Source: Amblyornis subalaris
Lineage: Eukaryota > Chordata > Aves > Passeriformes > Ptilonorhynchidae
Reading direction: 5' to 3'
Assembly (NCBI GenBank): GCA_018881555.1
Contig: JACAXG010000012.1
Coordinates: forward strand, 248,001-312,000
DNA: 64,000 bases
Below, one piece after another: positions 34,111 to 46,450 of this stretch (positions are counted from its first letter, which is position 1; each line of letters starts with the position of its first letter). The notes under the pieces are model-generated. The model ran no database searches, had not been told where the DNA came from, and saw nothing but the letters and a program-made list of their open reading frames with translations. Made by a program: the position numbers and the translations under genes.

Positions 34111-37100
34111 ACATAGAGAACAAAAATCAGTATTCAGATTCCAGTGATGCAGCAGGCACTTCACTTCTGTTTTCGTGTGTGGACCTAACTCCAGGAATCC
34201 TGCAAAGCTACTTAAAGAGCCCTGCTGAGACATTCCTAGGAGGAGCACCTATCATCTGCATTCAGAAATATCTCCATCATGATTTCCTCTTAGCAAATAA
34301 ATTCAACAATAATTTTAAAGAAAGAGGTTAAACACTTCAAATCATTAAAAAAAATGAAGTCTCTCCCTCTGAAGGAAACAACATTAAAGAGTAAACAGAA
34401 ACTGGAGTATGCGGAGGGATGAGAGACGGAAGAATTGCAGGCAAGTACATCTAGAACACAGTCATGTCATGGCTTAAAATGCACTTAAATAACCAAACAT
34501 TTGACAGCTCCCTTCAGATATATTACTTCAGTTAAACAGTACTGTAGTTGCTACTTAGATTTGTCCTCTTTGACCAATGCCATTACTAAATAGAGCCTAA
34601 CTGAGTCACACAACCATCTGCATTTACTCCTGAATTTTTCCTTCTGACCTTGACAGGATTTGAATTTTCGTTTGGTTTTGTTTTGTTTTACCAGGAGTGT
34701 GGATACTGAAAAGCTTTGGTGGAGGAATTTTCCAACTTCTTTTATTCTGTGAGAAGCTGTTCTTTCCCATAGAAAGTTATGGAAAACAGCGAGCTGTTTT
34801 CTTTTAGAAAAACATCTTATCGTGCACCTGTGAGTTGTTATGTAGTATTGTTATTGCATGTTTGGAAAAATATTTTCAATAAGGCGTAGTTGGACCTAAC
34901 CAATCATCCTGAGAGGTCGATGGTCAAGGGACCAATGACCTTATGGCATTCAGGTGTACTAAGGTATAAAGAAGTCAGTATATTAATAACTAATACCACT
35001 TTTTGCCACCTTTTTCGCGTACTCCTTGGATTGTATTTTGTGTTCTTCTCCGCCCACCTTGATACAACAACCATACCAGGAGGATGATCATCAGTTTTCT
35101 GATTTGTGTTATGAAGTAATTTAAAAAAGGCAATGCTAGAAGCAAATTAGAGAATCTCTTGAAGGAGTAAGAGAAAGATGAAGAAGACTCGTCTGCATGT
35201 TTATAAGGTACTGATATAAATTACCAAGATAGAGGGAATGAGATGGGGTAGAGCTTGGAAGCTCAAACTGAGCTGGATGTTTCTGAGATTAAAAATATAG
35301 CAAGTTTATCCTTTTTTTTCTCTGTGGAAAAAAGAGGAAATAAATAAAAAGAAGGATGTAAACAATTTAAAATAGGGCACTGGAAGGATGGTTAGGGGTC
35401 CACTAGATACTGCCAAGACAGAAAGCAATGGAAACTTGCATTCTGAAAATGCAAGGTAATGAGAATTTCATAGCAGAAAGGGGAAGGAGAGAGAGAGTGT
35501 GTCTGGGGCTGATAAATTACAATAAACAGCAGGGTGGCTGAACCAGAATTGTGGATTTTCAAGTGATATTTAATATGGCAGGGAAGGTTTCTACCCAGAT
35601 TTTTTTTTTAAAGTGCAAAATAAAATCAATTTGTTTTTCAGAACTAAACAGCATTTCAGAAGAGCATGAAAGGGAACCTGGAACTACACACAGTGGTGAA
35701 AATGGAAGAGACACAAATAATGACACAGTAATCAGTAAAAGACAGCAAACCTAAAAACACTGAAAATCCCTGTATTTAGTAAGACATCACAGTGATTCTT
35801 TCAACAAATGTTACTAATATTGAATAAAAAAAGATCAGTATATTTTACAGAAGTTGGACTAAACCTAGTATAGAAAGGGTGATGATTTCTATATCCACTT
35901 TTGTCATTTAACTAATCACTTCACTCATACCAAACTTTCAGTTGTTTCCATCCAACTTCTATGTGTTTTTATGGATAGAAATCTACAAAGAATAAACCTA
36001 CAACTAGAAAAATGGAAGTAACATACCAAAACTATTGAGCTTTGGTAAAAAACATCTGTAGAACTTATAAGATATTCCCCATCTCCCTACAAGGTTATGT
36101 TCTGTCAGAAACATTAGTTGTAGATTTTAATGATTCAAATTTACTCAAAGGTTCTTTTTTCCCCCCACATTTTAGAATATTTCAGCTTTATGAATTTTTT
36201 TTTCTCTTGTAGCAATGTGATCTCTTAAGTGCTCTAAAGTATTATGCTAAAAAAAGCCTAATGGTATTCCTTCTCTAGTATGTCATACTGTCTCCATAAC
36301 ATTAGTCGTCTCAGTTTAGAAGTGTGAATAAATATTGTTTAATTTTTAATTTGTTTTTTCTTATGCTGTAGTAATTTTGACTTCAGCAGAAAGTCTACTG
36401 GTCAAATATAGGACTCTTGAGGAATCCCACTGCCTCCCACCTACATAAGCTGTTATCAATGGAGAAAAATAAAGTAGAATATGCTCCTGTTACTGGAAAA
36501 CAATCCACAATTTTCTTAATGATATTTAGCCCAAAAGACACAGCGTGTTTTCCCACAGTTGAGTTGGCACCGGAGTTCAGAAAATTAATAAAATGAAGGA
36601 AAAGACATTAATCCAGAAGAGTATCACAATTCGAAATGCACACAGACAAGTAAGACCAAGATTTCTGCCTTTTTTGAAAAGAATTTGCAAAGAAGTACCC
36701 ACTTCTCCTGATTACTAACAGACTATTTCTCATAACAAAGGGCAGAACTTTCACACTTTGTTAATATCAGTTCTTCATTTTCAGGCAGCCAAAAATGATA
36801 GAGAAGGATTTTAAAAATATCATTTAAGCNACAAAATTCAATGCTAAGCTTTGTGGGTTTGTCCCTTAAATATATTGGCTTCTGTCATTAATGTACAAAA
36901 CTAGCTATAGAATTCACATGCTGGAAGGATGCAGTGCAATATGGATAGTAGCAGTGATGCCATCCTTAAAAGTCAACAACCAGCTGTCCTTTAAACGGCT
37001 TGGCATTGGGGTAGTACCTTGAAAAGTCATATTCATCAATTTTGTGAAGATTTTCTAGCTCAAGGCCACCTTCATTTTAAAAATAAAATAATCTGTACTC

Positions 37101-38689
37101 GATTTTAGCTTCCCAGCTATCCCAGCTATTACAACTTCTGAAATTTCAGAGGAAGTTTAGGTTTTAATATGATAATTTCAACAAAGATTTCAGTGATCAA
37201 TAATAAACTACCCTTGCCCTGATAGAAAGTATTGTTTCAAACAGCTGACAGGATATATGTTTTCTTGATATACATTTACCTACATAATTTTTCTGTAAGT
37301 CATCGTCAGACTTTTAAAATTCTTTATTTCTGGTACCAGATGGTATGCAAATTGCTCTTGTTTTCCCAGAATTTCACTAGAATTGTTCTGATTACACTAT
37401 GCCTTTCCCAAGCTCTTAATTCCTTTAATTCCCTATCCCACTCCCCTTGATACTTCCTCCAAAATAATGAAAATTTTCTGGCCAACTGAGGACAATCAGG
37501 TTAAAGCTGCTTGTCTCTAACTTGCTTCCCTGTGCCTAAATACTTCAGCAAATATTCAAGATCACACAAACCAGGCTCAACAGAATAAACTATGAGGGTG
37601 TCAGTCCTGACAGCAATCATCCTGGTATTGCTTCACATTAGATTTCAGAGTAGTTTTTAGCACAGCCTTTTTTCCTTTGTACTTGATGCTAACACATTGG
37701 TCAAGCATGAAAAACATAATAAAAAAGTAGATGCACTTCAAGAATGCAACACTAACATCAGCCAATATAGCTTAGGCGTTTGACACCATAACCACAAAAT
37801 AAGCATTTCTGGAAAAAATACAGTTGAAGAGGTTTTCAATAATGAGAGAAAACACCAATCCTTTTTCAAATACTGCTCAGTGAGTAACAACGTGTTTTTC
37901 ANAGTGGGGATGAAAGATAGGCGGCTTGGACAAACAGCCCAATCCCAGGTAAATTAGTTCAGTGGGATTATTTTTTAAGCACATACCTCAGACAAGTAGC
38001 AGAGAAGAAATCCATTTTAGAAAAGACGCTGAAAGAGCTTGAAGTCCACCTGGCAAATTTCTTGTGCTGTTTGAAAAAGCAAGACGGTTCAGATTATGAA
38101 CCGAGTTATATCTACAGTATTACAACCAGTCCAGGTCAGAATGTAAATGAAAATAAGAGCTGTTAGCAGTGTACCTGATCAGAAAGACTAAGGGCAGAGG
38201 GAGAGAGAGAAAAGAGAGGGATGCTTTTCTTCCTTTGGTAAAATATTTGTGTGAAGCATTTAGCCTTCAAGGAGAGCTTCTCTGTGGGAAGGAAAACTCT
38301 ACACTCCTGCAATGCTTGCTTTAGACCTTAATATGTATTCCATGTGAAGGAACAACATGACCTCTGTTATGTTCTAAACAGTTCAGGGGAAAATATTTAA
38401 TAACAATTTAAACAAAATCACCCCCCAACAAACTGGCAAACACCCACAAATATAAGGCCACTGATAAACATCTTGCAACAAAATGCTGAGATGCCAAAAA
38501 GAACTGACTGCAGCTTTTTTAAAACAAAAAAATTTATTTTCTCCTTTATTATATGCTTAACAATAACTATAAAGCAAGCATTCAGAAATTATTAAAAAAA
38601 ATTAAAAAGGAAGGGGGGTGAGAGGGGACCGATGCCGACTGCTCACATAAATGCTCTGAGATCTAGGATTTAATATCCTCCTGGCTTAC

Positions 38690-38960
38690 CTGATAAAACT
38701 GGAAATTCAAATGCATTATGAAAAAAACCCAAAAATTAAAAAATACACCAAGAGATAGTGATGATGAAATGCTTGAAATGCTAATAAACCTGTTTAAATT
38801 CTGAGTTCCAAAAGATTATAAAGTGTTTATAAATTGCTGCATTCTCATCGAGAAGGGGAAAAAAAAAAAAAAAAAGAAAAGACCTCTGCAGTATCCTCCT
38901 CTCTGCTTCGTTCTCGGCTTCCTGTTCTGAGGCTCACTCTATGGTACCTAATACAAATCA
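38690..38960 (-). ncRNA. SCN1A: Candidate SCN1A non-coding first exon (5' UTR)
   Basis: The minus strand carries GAGGATACTGCAGAGGTC (38898-38881), which I recall from the mammalian SCN1A leader. About 190 nt further on it reaches ttttatcag|gtaagcc, a strong donor at 38690/38689. Between them are stretches that align loosely in order with my recollection of the human exon (a GAGAATGCAGC-like and a TAAACACTTTATAAT-like segment, then AATTTCC near the end). A pyrimidine run replaces the human GT-rich part. The 5' limit is not defined; 38960 is nominal. It is typed as ncRNA only because it is untranslated mRNA. The recollection needs an alignment. Confidence 0.55.
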
Positions 38961-38993
38961 GCAAATAGCAGGGAAAAAAATTTAAAAAAAAAC

Positions 38994-39075
38994 GGGGGGG
39001 GGGGGGGGGAAGGGGAGGAGGGTAAAGAGAGACAGAGAGGAGGGTGAAGATGGAAAAAAAGGGGAAAAAAAAAAG
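38994..39075. repeat. G16 run and polypurine tract
   Basis: Sixteen consecutive G (38994-39009) are followed by GGGG, GGAGG and AGGG clusters, an AGAGAGACAGAGAGG stretch and an A/G run to about 39075. The plus strand, template for SCN1A, could form a G-quadruplex or triplex. It sits just upstream of, or inside, the candidate first exon. Confidence 0.9.
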
Positions 39076-39329
39076 ATACCAAGCCATCACCTTAAAGGAT
39101 AGCCCCATCTATCGGTGAAAGCAAAGAACCGGCTGTAAAAGATCGCCTTTTAGGAGATCTTCTGATCTAAACGAGTCTGAAAATCTGCAACCCCGTTTTC
39201 CTTCAGGGAGGAACAAAGGGCAGGGCAGCGCTGAAAAGTAGATTTCTTTATCCAGTGTTAAATTAGCGAAAGTTTTCAGTAATTTTAATTTCTTTTCTGT
39301 TAATTACTTGTCTCGGAAACATGCGAAGG

Positions 39330-39920
39330 AAATAGTTTGTGTGAGTGTCAGCCCTTACGAAAGTACCAGAAACCTTTCCAGGTCAGCCCCTGGCATGTCA
39401 CAGCTACCTGTCCTCTGTCTCGTTTTACACCTGCCCACTGGGGAGTGGTGGTAGATTCAACCTCATCAGTCATGGGTTCCGTCACCAAAAAAAACAAAGG
39501 GTTCCTGTGCCCGAGTCCCGTGACGTGTCCATCTATTACTGACTGCATTGCTAATCACGCTGCCTGGTACACGACTGCCACGTCAGCTCTATACATTCCC
39601 GTGGATTCAGATGGCAGCTGCACAGCCAAATCTGGAACCTAGACAAAGAAAGGCTCCTTTTTAAAATTCAGACTGCTAAGGAACAGTAACAGTAACTGCT
39701 AACACAATGAACTCCATCTGCATTGGATCAGCCTCAGCTGGAGCTAAATCAGACTGCTTTATATATTTCTCATTTTGCTTTATTGACCAATAGGAAAAAG
39801 TGAGGATGGCCATAAGCAAACACTTGTGAAAGCCCCAGTGTCCGCCATGCTGGAGGGGGATGGGCACGGTGTGGTAGGAAGGGAAAGGAAAGGAAAGGCA
39901 AGGAGGAGGCAGTGACTGGG
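39330..39920 (-). promoter_or_regulatory. SCN1A: Candidate SCN1A promoter block
   Basis: This GC-elevated, unique block lies 400-1000 bp upstream of the candidate first exon. It contains two TGACGTG CRE-like motifs in opposite orientation (39521-39527 on plus; 39579-39585 as CACGTCA), a CCAAT box (39785-39789) and a short ggaaa repeat (39878-39900). There is no clear TATA box. The plus-strand open frame at 39337-39642 has no recognised product and is likely chance. Assignment as promoter is inference from position and composition. Confidence 0.35.
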
Positions 39921-41777
39921 AAGGTGAGAGGCAGACAGAAGGGCTAAAAATAAAACTGCATTTCTTTCATTGTTCGATACCCTTTCTGCATGTAAAGATA
40001 GAAGAGAATTAATACCTTTATGCAATAAGGCTGTTATCTATGATATAACAGATACTTAACATTAACCTCTGATTCAGTGACCACCAGCAGCTTTAATGAA
40101 TTTGACGCCCTAGAGTCAATTCCAGTATTGTTCTGATATGGGTTTTTTCTAATATTTTTACATCATGAGGTTTTGATTGCTTATATTTTGCTTGAATCCA
40201 AGCTATGTGAATCCAAATTTCTCCACCTTCCAGTGGTGACCTGACATGCTTATCGCTTCACAATAAGCACTTGGAATCTCTCAGTATAACACCTAATTTT
40301 CAAGCATTTATCAATATATAATGCTATGAATAATTGTTCTAACAATGAAATCTAATCGCACAATTTTTAAAATATGTTCTCTTCAAATATTGTAGTGACA
40401 AAAAGGACACACCAAGTAAGCTTATGACACTAAATATTTAGTTAAAACACAACATAAAAGTTTCAAATACTAATACTCAAATGCTGACATAGAAAGGGGC
40501 AAGACCAAACTGGACATAACCTGTCTCCTCTGAATACGCCTGAGCTCTGATTTAGAAAGACCTCAAATGCTTTCATCTTTCACTGCTGTCATGATCACCA
40601 GTTTTGAATTTAGCTTTTCTGCTGGCACTACTGGTATGCTACTAAGTGCCTCAGGCAGGTCCCCGTTACCCAAAAGCAGCTCAAGTCCAAGATCTTCAGG
40701 TAGAAAGAGCTTTAAACCATTATCTTGTTATTAACAGTTGGTAACACATCCTTCAACAGTTTGATTTTTTCTTAGGTACAATTCTAAAGGCAGATTTGTG
40801 TGTTTTTCTTATATTTGCAAAGTTCTTCAGGACCATGAAGAGCATTTGCAGGTGACAAACTACTTTGTAGCACTCGTAACACACCTGACTCAGAATCATC
40901 CTAAAAATTTTAAATACTAAACACATGTTGGGATACTGTTGCTGATGCCAATTGATCATTCACAGAAATCTTTTCATTCATGGAGGATGTTTCTGAAAAT
41001 GATGAATTGTCTGGTGTTTACAGACACAGATTTATCACTACAATAAAAGCAGAATATTTGCTTCTCAGCTTGAAGTTTTAATATGAGTCCTTCCAGTGTT
41101 TGCTACAATCTGGACATGTTTGACATGTTACAGGCATAGTTCCTTTAAAATGTTGCACTTTGAAATGGAATAAACAACACAAAATTAAACAATAAACTAG
41201 GAATGAATGAACTAAGATGTTCTTTAAGCATCACTGGAGGTTCAGCATAGGATGCTTAATATGACCATTGACTTTGAGAAATCTCCAAGTATCATAAACA
41301 GAATACTGAAAGCTTTTCTTTTCAAGCAGCATTTCTCATGGCTCCAATTTCACTGGTCACAGTATAACCAGGTGCTCAAATTCAGCTCCAGCAGCTTACA
41401 TTGTCAGGAAAATTGATAGGGTTTCTGGTTATCTTAGCAAGCTCCTTTGGTGGCTTCTTGAACCAGACTGTCATTGGTTATGGGGTTTGAGAGAGAGGAC
41501 TTGATCAACTCAACAGCAATTTCTTTACAACTGCTAAAGAGCTATATCCCATGAATTCTTATATTTTTAATGTTTTATATTTATACATTGCACCATAACT
41601 GAAGAAAACAAAAAAGGTACAGATTTCTCAATCAGAGCTGTTCCAGTTCTAAGACAGATGGAAAGTTAGTAAATAAAACATGCTTTCCCTTCCCTTTCCT
41701 CCCCAAAATCTAACTTGTCTTTTTTAATTGCCTCTAAAAAAAAAATAGGAAACTGCTAATAGCTATTCAAATAATTT

Positions 41778-42288
41778 TCAAAACCAAGCAAGTCTAGCAT
41801 ACTCATTGCATTTAGTTTGGAAATCTTGAGCACTTCTTCCTGTGGGTGTGGAGACAACTCCCTTCCTGACTGCCAAAGCAGAAATCATCGTAATGGGCAT
41901 GGGCTGAAGGAACCCTCCAACAAGCCCCGAGGAGAATCCCTCCATGCCATGCACAGCAGGGACACAGTTGCCAGGCAAATTTCCATGGCAGCCACGAGCT
42001 TGCAATTTTGCAGATTTCAGATTCTGCAGACCTGATAACTTTGCATTGATGGAGATCTGTGGTTCACTTGCCCTCATACAAATTTTGACCAGTACTACTT
42101 CAGGAACACTCTGTAAATGTTTAAGAGCACTGGTGAAGAACAGGCCGGTAAGTTTTTGGCTCAAGAGCCTTAGTGATCATCAGGCATTGGGAGATTCTGG
42201 TATTCTTCAGCACATGAAAGGATTCATCTGGAAGTCCTTCTCTAGTGACCCTCTGCACCACAGTTCCCTTTCTGAAAAGACCTTATAA
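41778..42288 (-). other. GC-elevated open segment of unknown nature
   Basis: A 128-codon minus-strand frame (42164-41778) and a 114-codon plus-strand frame (41944-42288) overlap in a stretch richer in G+C than its surroundings. The minus-strand translation includes LFFTSALKHLQSVPEVVLVK and looks less simple than noise. An adjacent frame just upstream (about 42170-42290) also reads for some 50 codons, as if a frameshift separated them. I do not recognise a family. It could be a decayed retrocopy, an exonised piece or chance. Confidence 0.2.
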
Positions 42289-45200
42289 TGAACTGCAACC
42301 GAATTAAAAAGGGGATGTAGGGTTTTTGTCACTATCCTTCAGCATTTTTGCTGCAACAAACAACTGTGTTTCAGCATTTCTGCTCCAAACACAGTTGTGT
42401 ACAATCTAGAGAAAACTTTAAAATTAACCTTAGAAGCTGAGATGTTCAGCCATGGCAGTAAACCACATAAGCAACAACACAGAATCTCCCTTGATTCTTT
42501 ACATTACCTCTTTCTAGTGTTCTAACTGAATTCTATGGATTATAGTGGGTGTGGAAAACGTAATTCGTCTAATATATAAGGCATGAGCCAACCAAGATCC
42601 TCCATGGACAAGCTGGTGAACATCATGATCCAAAGGGACATTTTCTCTTTCCAAACTTGTGAACCAATTGTACTGCAGTCACAGAAGTGCTATCCAAGCA
42701 GTTAAGGATGGAAAAACATCATAATGGAGACCCAGGATCTGAAAAATGAGACAAACTGTAGCAACACAGAACAGAAGACTGCATCCAACCAGCTTCAAGG
42801 AAGAGCAAGGAAAACCTCTGAATAAAAAGAATAGTAACTTTTTTGCAGAAGGAACAAAGGACATCTGCCAGCTTCTAAACAGGTATCTTCAGAATAGGTA
42901 AAGCACATTTCTACAGCAATAAATTTTTGTCACATTTGGAATGTTTTTGTGTACTAGATGCAAATAAAAGTTGGCAGTTCAGGACAGTGAAAGATCTGCA
43001 TTTGTGAGCCCAAACTTACCTGGAAAGCTTGTCAACTGTACTATTACTGTCTTATACTTAGATGTTACATGAGATAAACTAAAACACGGATCTTTGTAGT
43101 CTTTCTTTTTCAATTTAGAACTAACTTAGCAAATTTTTGTCATCACAATATATATCTTAACTACTCAATTAAAATGGACAGATAAAATCTGAGATACAAA
43201 CATCTTTATAAATAGTCTACTGTATACTCCTATATTTTTTATACTATGGATTAGAAAAACTGGTCTCATCATTGTTTATGCTAAAAAAATTATTCTAAAA
43301 TAACTTGTTTCACACACTTTGGTATTGTTTACATGCTCCTCAGTTTTAGTGTCATTTTCATGATTACGAAGAGAGCAAAGAAACTCCTATGTAGTACAGA
43401 AAACTCTAGTGCTGTGAGGAAAAGTGAAAAGTTTGTCAGAAAATTCAGCTGCATATTGGGATTTGAGGAAATATAAAGAATATTGAAAGTAAGCTACTGA
43501 TGTACCAGTGCGTACCAGTGAGGTATCATGGATTGGACAATTCCAGTAAACCACAGAAAAATACCAGGAGGAGGCACTGACCACTAATGTCCAATATCCT
43601 GCACTGTAGTGGGTTCAAAACAGACATAACAGCTCAGATTCAATTTCTCAGACCCAGAGTGACATTCCAGAATATAGGATATATGAACACCCATAGGAAA
43701 CACCATTTTCTAACACTTTGTATCCTACTGTGGTATCTGCAGCTTGCTATGCTGACAAGTACTCTGTGTGCCCTGCCATGAACCGTGATGCACAAAATAA
43801 AAATAAGACTTCCAGAAAATCACTATACATTTAAAGACAGTAAGGCTTTTTTTTTCCTTCTAATTGAATAGATAGGTTATTAATACTCCTTGAGCCTGTA
43901 AGAAAATACCTCAAGCACCCACACTTGAAATGGGATGGAACAGAGTGTACTCATATATAATAGCATAACTATTTTAGAACACTTTGAGCAGCAAGAGACA
44001 AAGAATGTGAAGTACATCATTACACTAATTCATGGTACCTAGAAGTTTTGTTCTAAGTTCCTATACTATGCTATTATTCCAAGTTTGTTTGAAAGACATA
44101 CCTCTGTATTTTGAAGTGTGAAATGATACCTATAAAATATTATACAATGTAATATACTGCAGCTCAACAGAGGTATAAGACACCAAAAATGAGTTATATT
44201 TTCTTAAACCTAACTTTCGCAGCGTAATTAATGAAGGCACCAGCCTACTATTTCTACTAAATCACAGCATAGATCTACATGACTGTCATTAAAAACAAAA
44301 AAAAAAGTTAGTTACTGGTAAGGTAAGACCATGATGAAAAGACAATTTACTGCTTGGCCGTTCTTTTCCACAGAAAGAGAGCTTTTGAAGATAATACAAG
44401 ATAAGCTATAACAAGATAAAACAATTCACGTCACTTCGGAACAAATGTTGAAATTTAAGCCTGCCAGTTATTTCTAGAACAATATGAAGAACAGCTAGTT
44501 TCTGGTGAGGAGAAAAAACACATTCATAAGGCTTCTGGGCTTCCATTCTTCCCATCAAAATTAGTTTTAATCTGATATTAATACATAAATTTACATTAAT
44601 ATCCAATCTTATTTTGATTTAAGGGATCTTGGCAAAAGTGAGCAGTTAGCTCACTTTTGAAGACATGAAAATTTTGTCAATGCCATATCATAAATAGCCA
44701 AAAATTTTACATTTTTAATTTACTATTTTGACACTCATTAACAAAATTCAATACTATTTTTAAGTTAATATTAAATGAAATCTTGGCAGTAAGCTGTTAA
44801 ATATACTGCATTGATACAATGCTGACCAAGGTTCCTCTCAGTTTTGGTTGTTTGTGTTTTTCTTTTGCTATAAGTTCCTCTGTATTTTTTAATTCATTAA
44901 TGTATCTTAAATTTGTATTACTTAATTTTCACAAATTGCTGACTCCCTCGAAGGAGACTCACAGTACCATGGAAGAAAAAAGTTGCTGTCCAAGGTACTG
45001 CACATAGAGACAAGTGTTCCAATTAATCTCTCAAATATGTTAAAAATATTTTCAGATTTATTAGGCAGTAATTGTCCTTAGCAAGCAAGCTAGCCTTGTT
45101 GAAATTCGCTACATGATACTGCAGTATCAGTGTTATGCTGTTACTTTCCAGGGCCTCTTCTGCTGCATTCCAGTATGCTCAGACATTCCAGCACCTGACA

Positions 45201-46049
45201 ATACCCAGTACGTATAATTTGTTTAAGGACAAATTATTGTCTTTGTTACAGACTGATTTTCAGCAGGGTTTAAATACAAAAAATGTCTTTGCATTCTACA
45301 TGATGCATGAATAAAAATTTCCCTCTAATATGAATCTAGCTCCCATGTACTGTTCTGGCATTCTGCAGTCATTAAATGTAATTTTATCTGCAGTATTCAC
45401 TTTACATATCTCAGAAGCATATAGATTCACACATTCATGCAGTACGTAGCAAATAGCATCCTGGATTTAATTGCTACTTCAAAAAATAACCATAAAGTAT
45501 AAGAAAATGAAACACAATTTTTGTTTCTGTTGTTAAGTTTAATAGAAAAAGTGTATTTGTAATTTGCAAAGCTAAAAAAATGCAACAGCCAAGAACTGCA
45601 GTAAACCTCTCAGAGCTAATAGCAATATCCAGTAATGCTTTCCCACACCATCTTCAAGCAAATGGATTTAATTCACTGCTTAATCAGTCAAATTAACAGT
45701 AATCCCCATATGGTTAGAAAGGATGTTCGTTAAGCAAACNCGATTTATGATTTATTTATTTGTGAAGTGTCTTAAAGCTGAGGTGCCAAGAAGAACTACT
45801 ACTCTGTTAATTCAATCATGCTGACAGAGCTGGTTTCACCCAAGAAATTATCTCTGCAATTCACAGCATGGCTGACAGCTATCTGCATTGAAAAGCAGCA
45901 CAGTAACCATTTAAATCATGCAAAAACACTCACCCAAGAAGATGTAGCAAAGATCAGGTTCCAGCTTCCAGACCCCATGAAGCTGAGGGAGCAATCCACT
46001 AGCTTGCTCAGGCCAGCAGTATCTCTCCTACACTTGACCTAGACTGCCT

Positions 46050-46450
46050 TACATAATGAGGAATCAGTGCTGTATCCTGTGTGGAGGAGCAAGCTGAATG
46101 TCATCACTGGCAGAAGTAGGGGGATCTGGCAGCAGGCAGGCTGGTAGTTAGCATGGAGATCACGAAGTCTGCTTTCTCTGACTGTTCTGGGAGAAAACAC
46201 AAGAACAGCTCAGAAATGCTGGTGTCATTCCTCCCCTGGAACGAATGACCGGAAGGAGCGAGGGTGTTACAAATGTGAGGCAGGCAGCAAGCGCTAAAGC
46301 TGCAGCTGTACCTGCTCTCAAGGCAGCAGAGTTCCTGTCACACTGTGTCTACAGGACTGNTCAGCTACAGCTGATAGGAGAGCAACAGCAAGGCAAAGCA
46401 ACGAGAGACACAAACTGCTTCTGCATACCTCTGTCTATATATTACCATGG
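46050..46450 (-). promoter_or_regulatory. Possible alternative promoter or enhancer block
   Basis: This is a G+C- and CpG-richer unique stretch. On the minus strand it begins with GGTAATATATAG (46446-46435), a TATA-like motif, followed by about 350 nt with CTCTCGTTGC, CCGGTCATTCG and AGCGCTTGC. Possible donor sites follow (GAGCAG|gtacag; TTAT|gtaagg). Human SCN1A has more than one upstream non-coding exon, so a second one is plausible, but no homology was established. Confidence 0.25.

Larger units (their letters stand above)
17154..38689 (-). other. SCN1A: Large 5'-UTR intron of SCN1A
   Basis: This is 21.5 kb between the candidate non-coding first exon and the first coding exon. Content by eye: a purine-rich tract (18.09-18.53 kb), a CpG-richer block (24.32-24.77 kb), an atypical GC-richer stretch at 27.93-28.35 kb, an ancient SINE/L2-like tail (29.56 kb), a perfect 8-bp hairpin (33.51 kb) and an old CR1 remnant (33.87 kb). 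Open frames are short and unrecognised. In mammals this gene has alternative non-coding first exons, so others could lie inside this interval. Confidence 0.6.

Noticed and set aside
39337..39642. 101-codon plus-strand open frame in the promoter-like block
   Set aside because: Overlapping frames on both strands are all open because the stretch is GC-richer; no protein resemblance.
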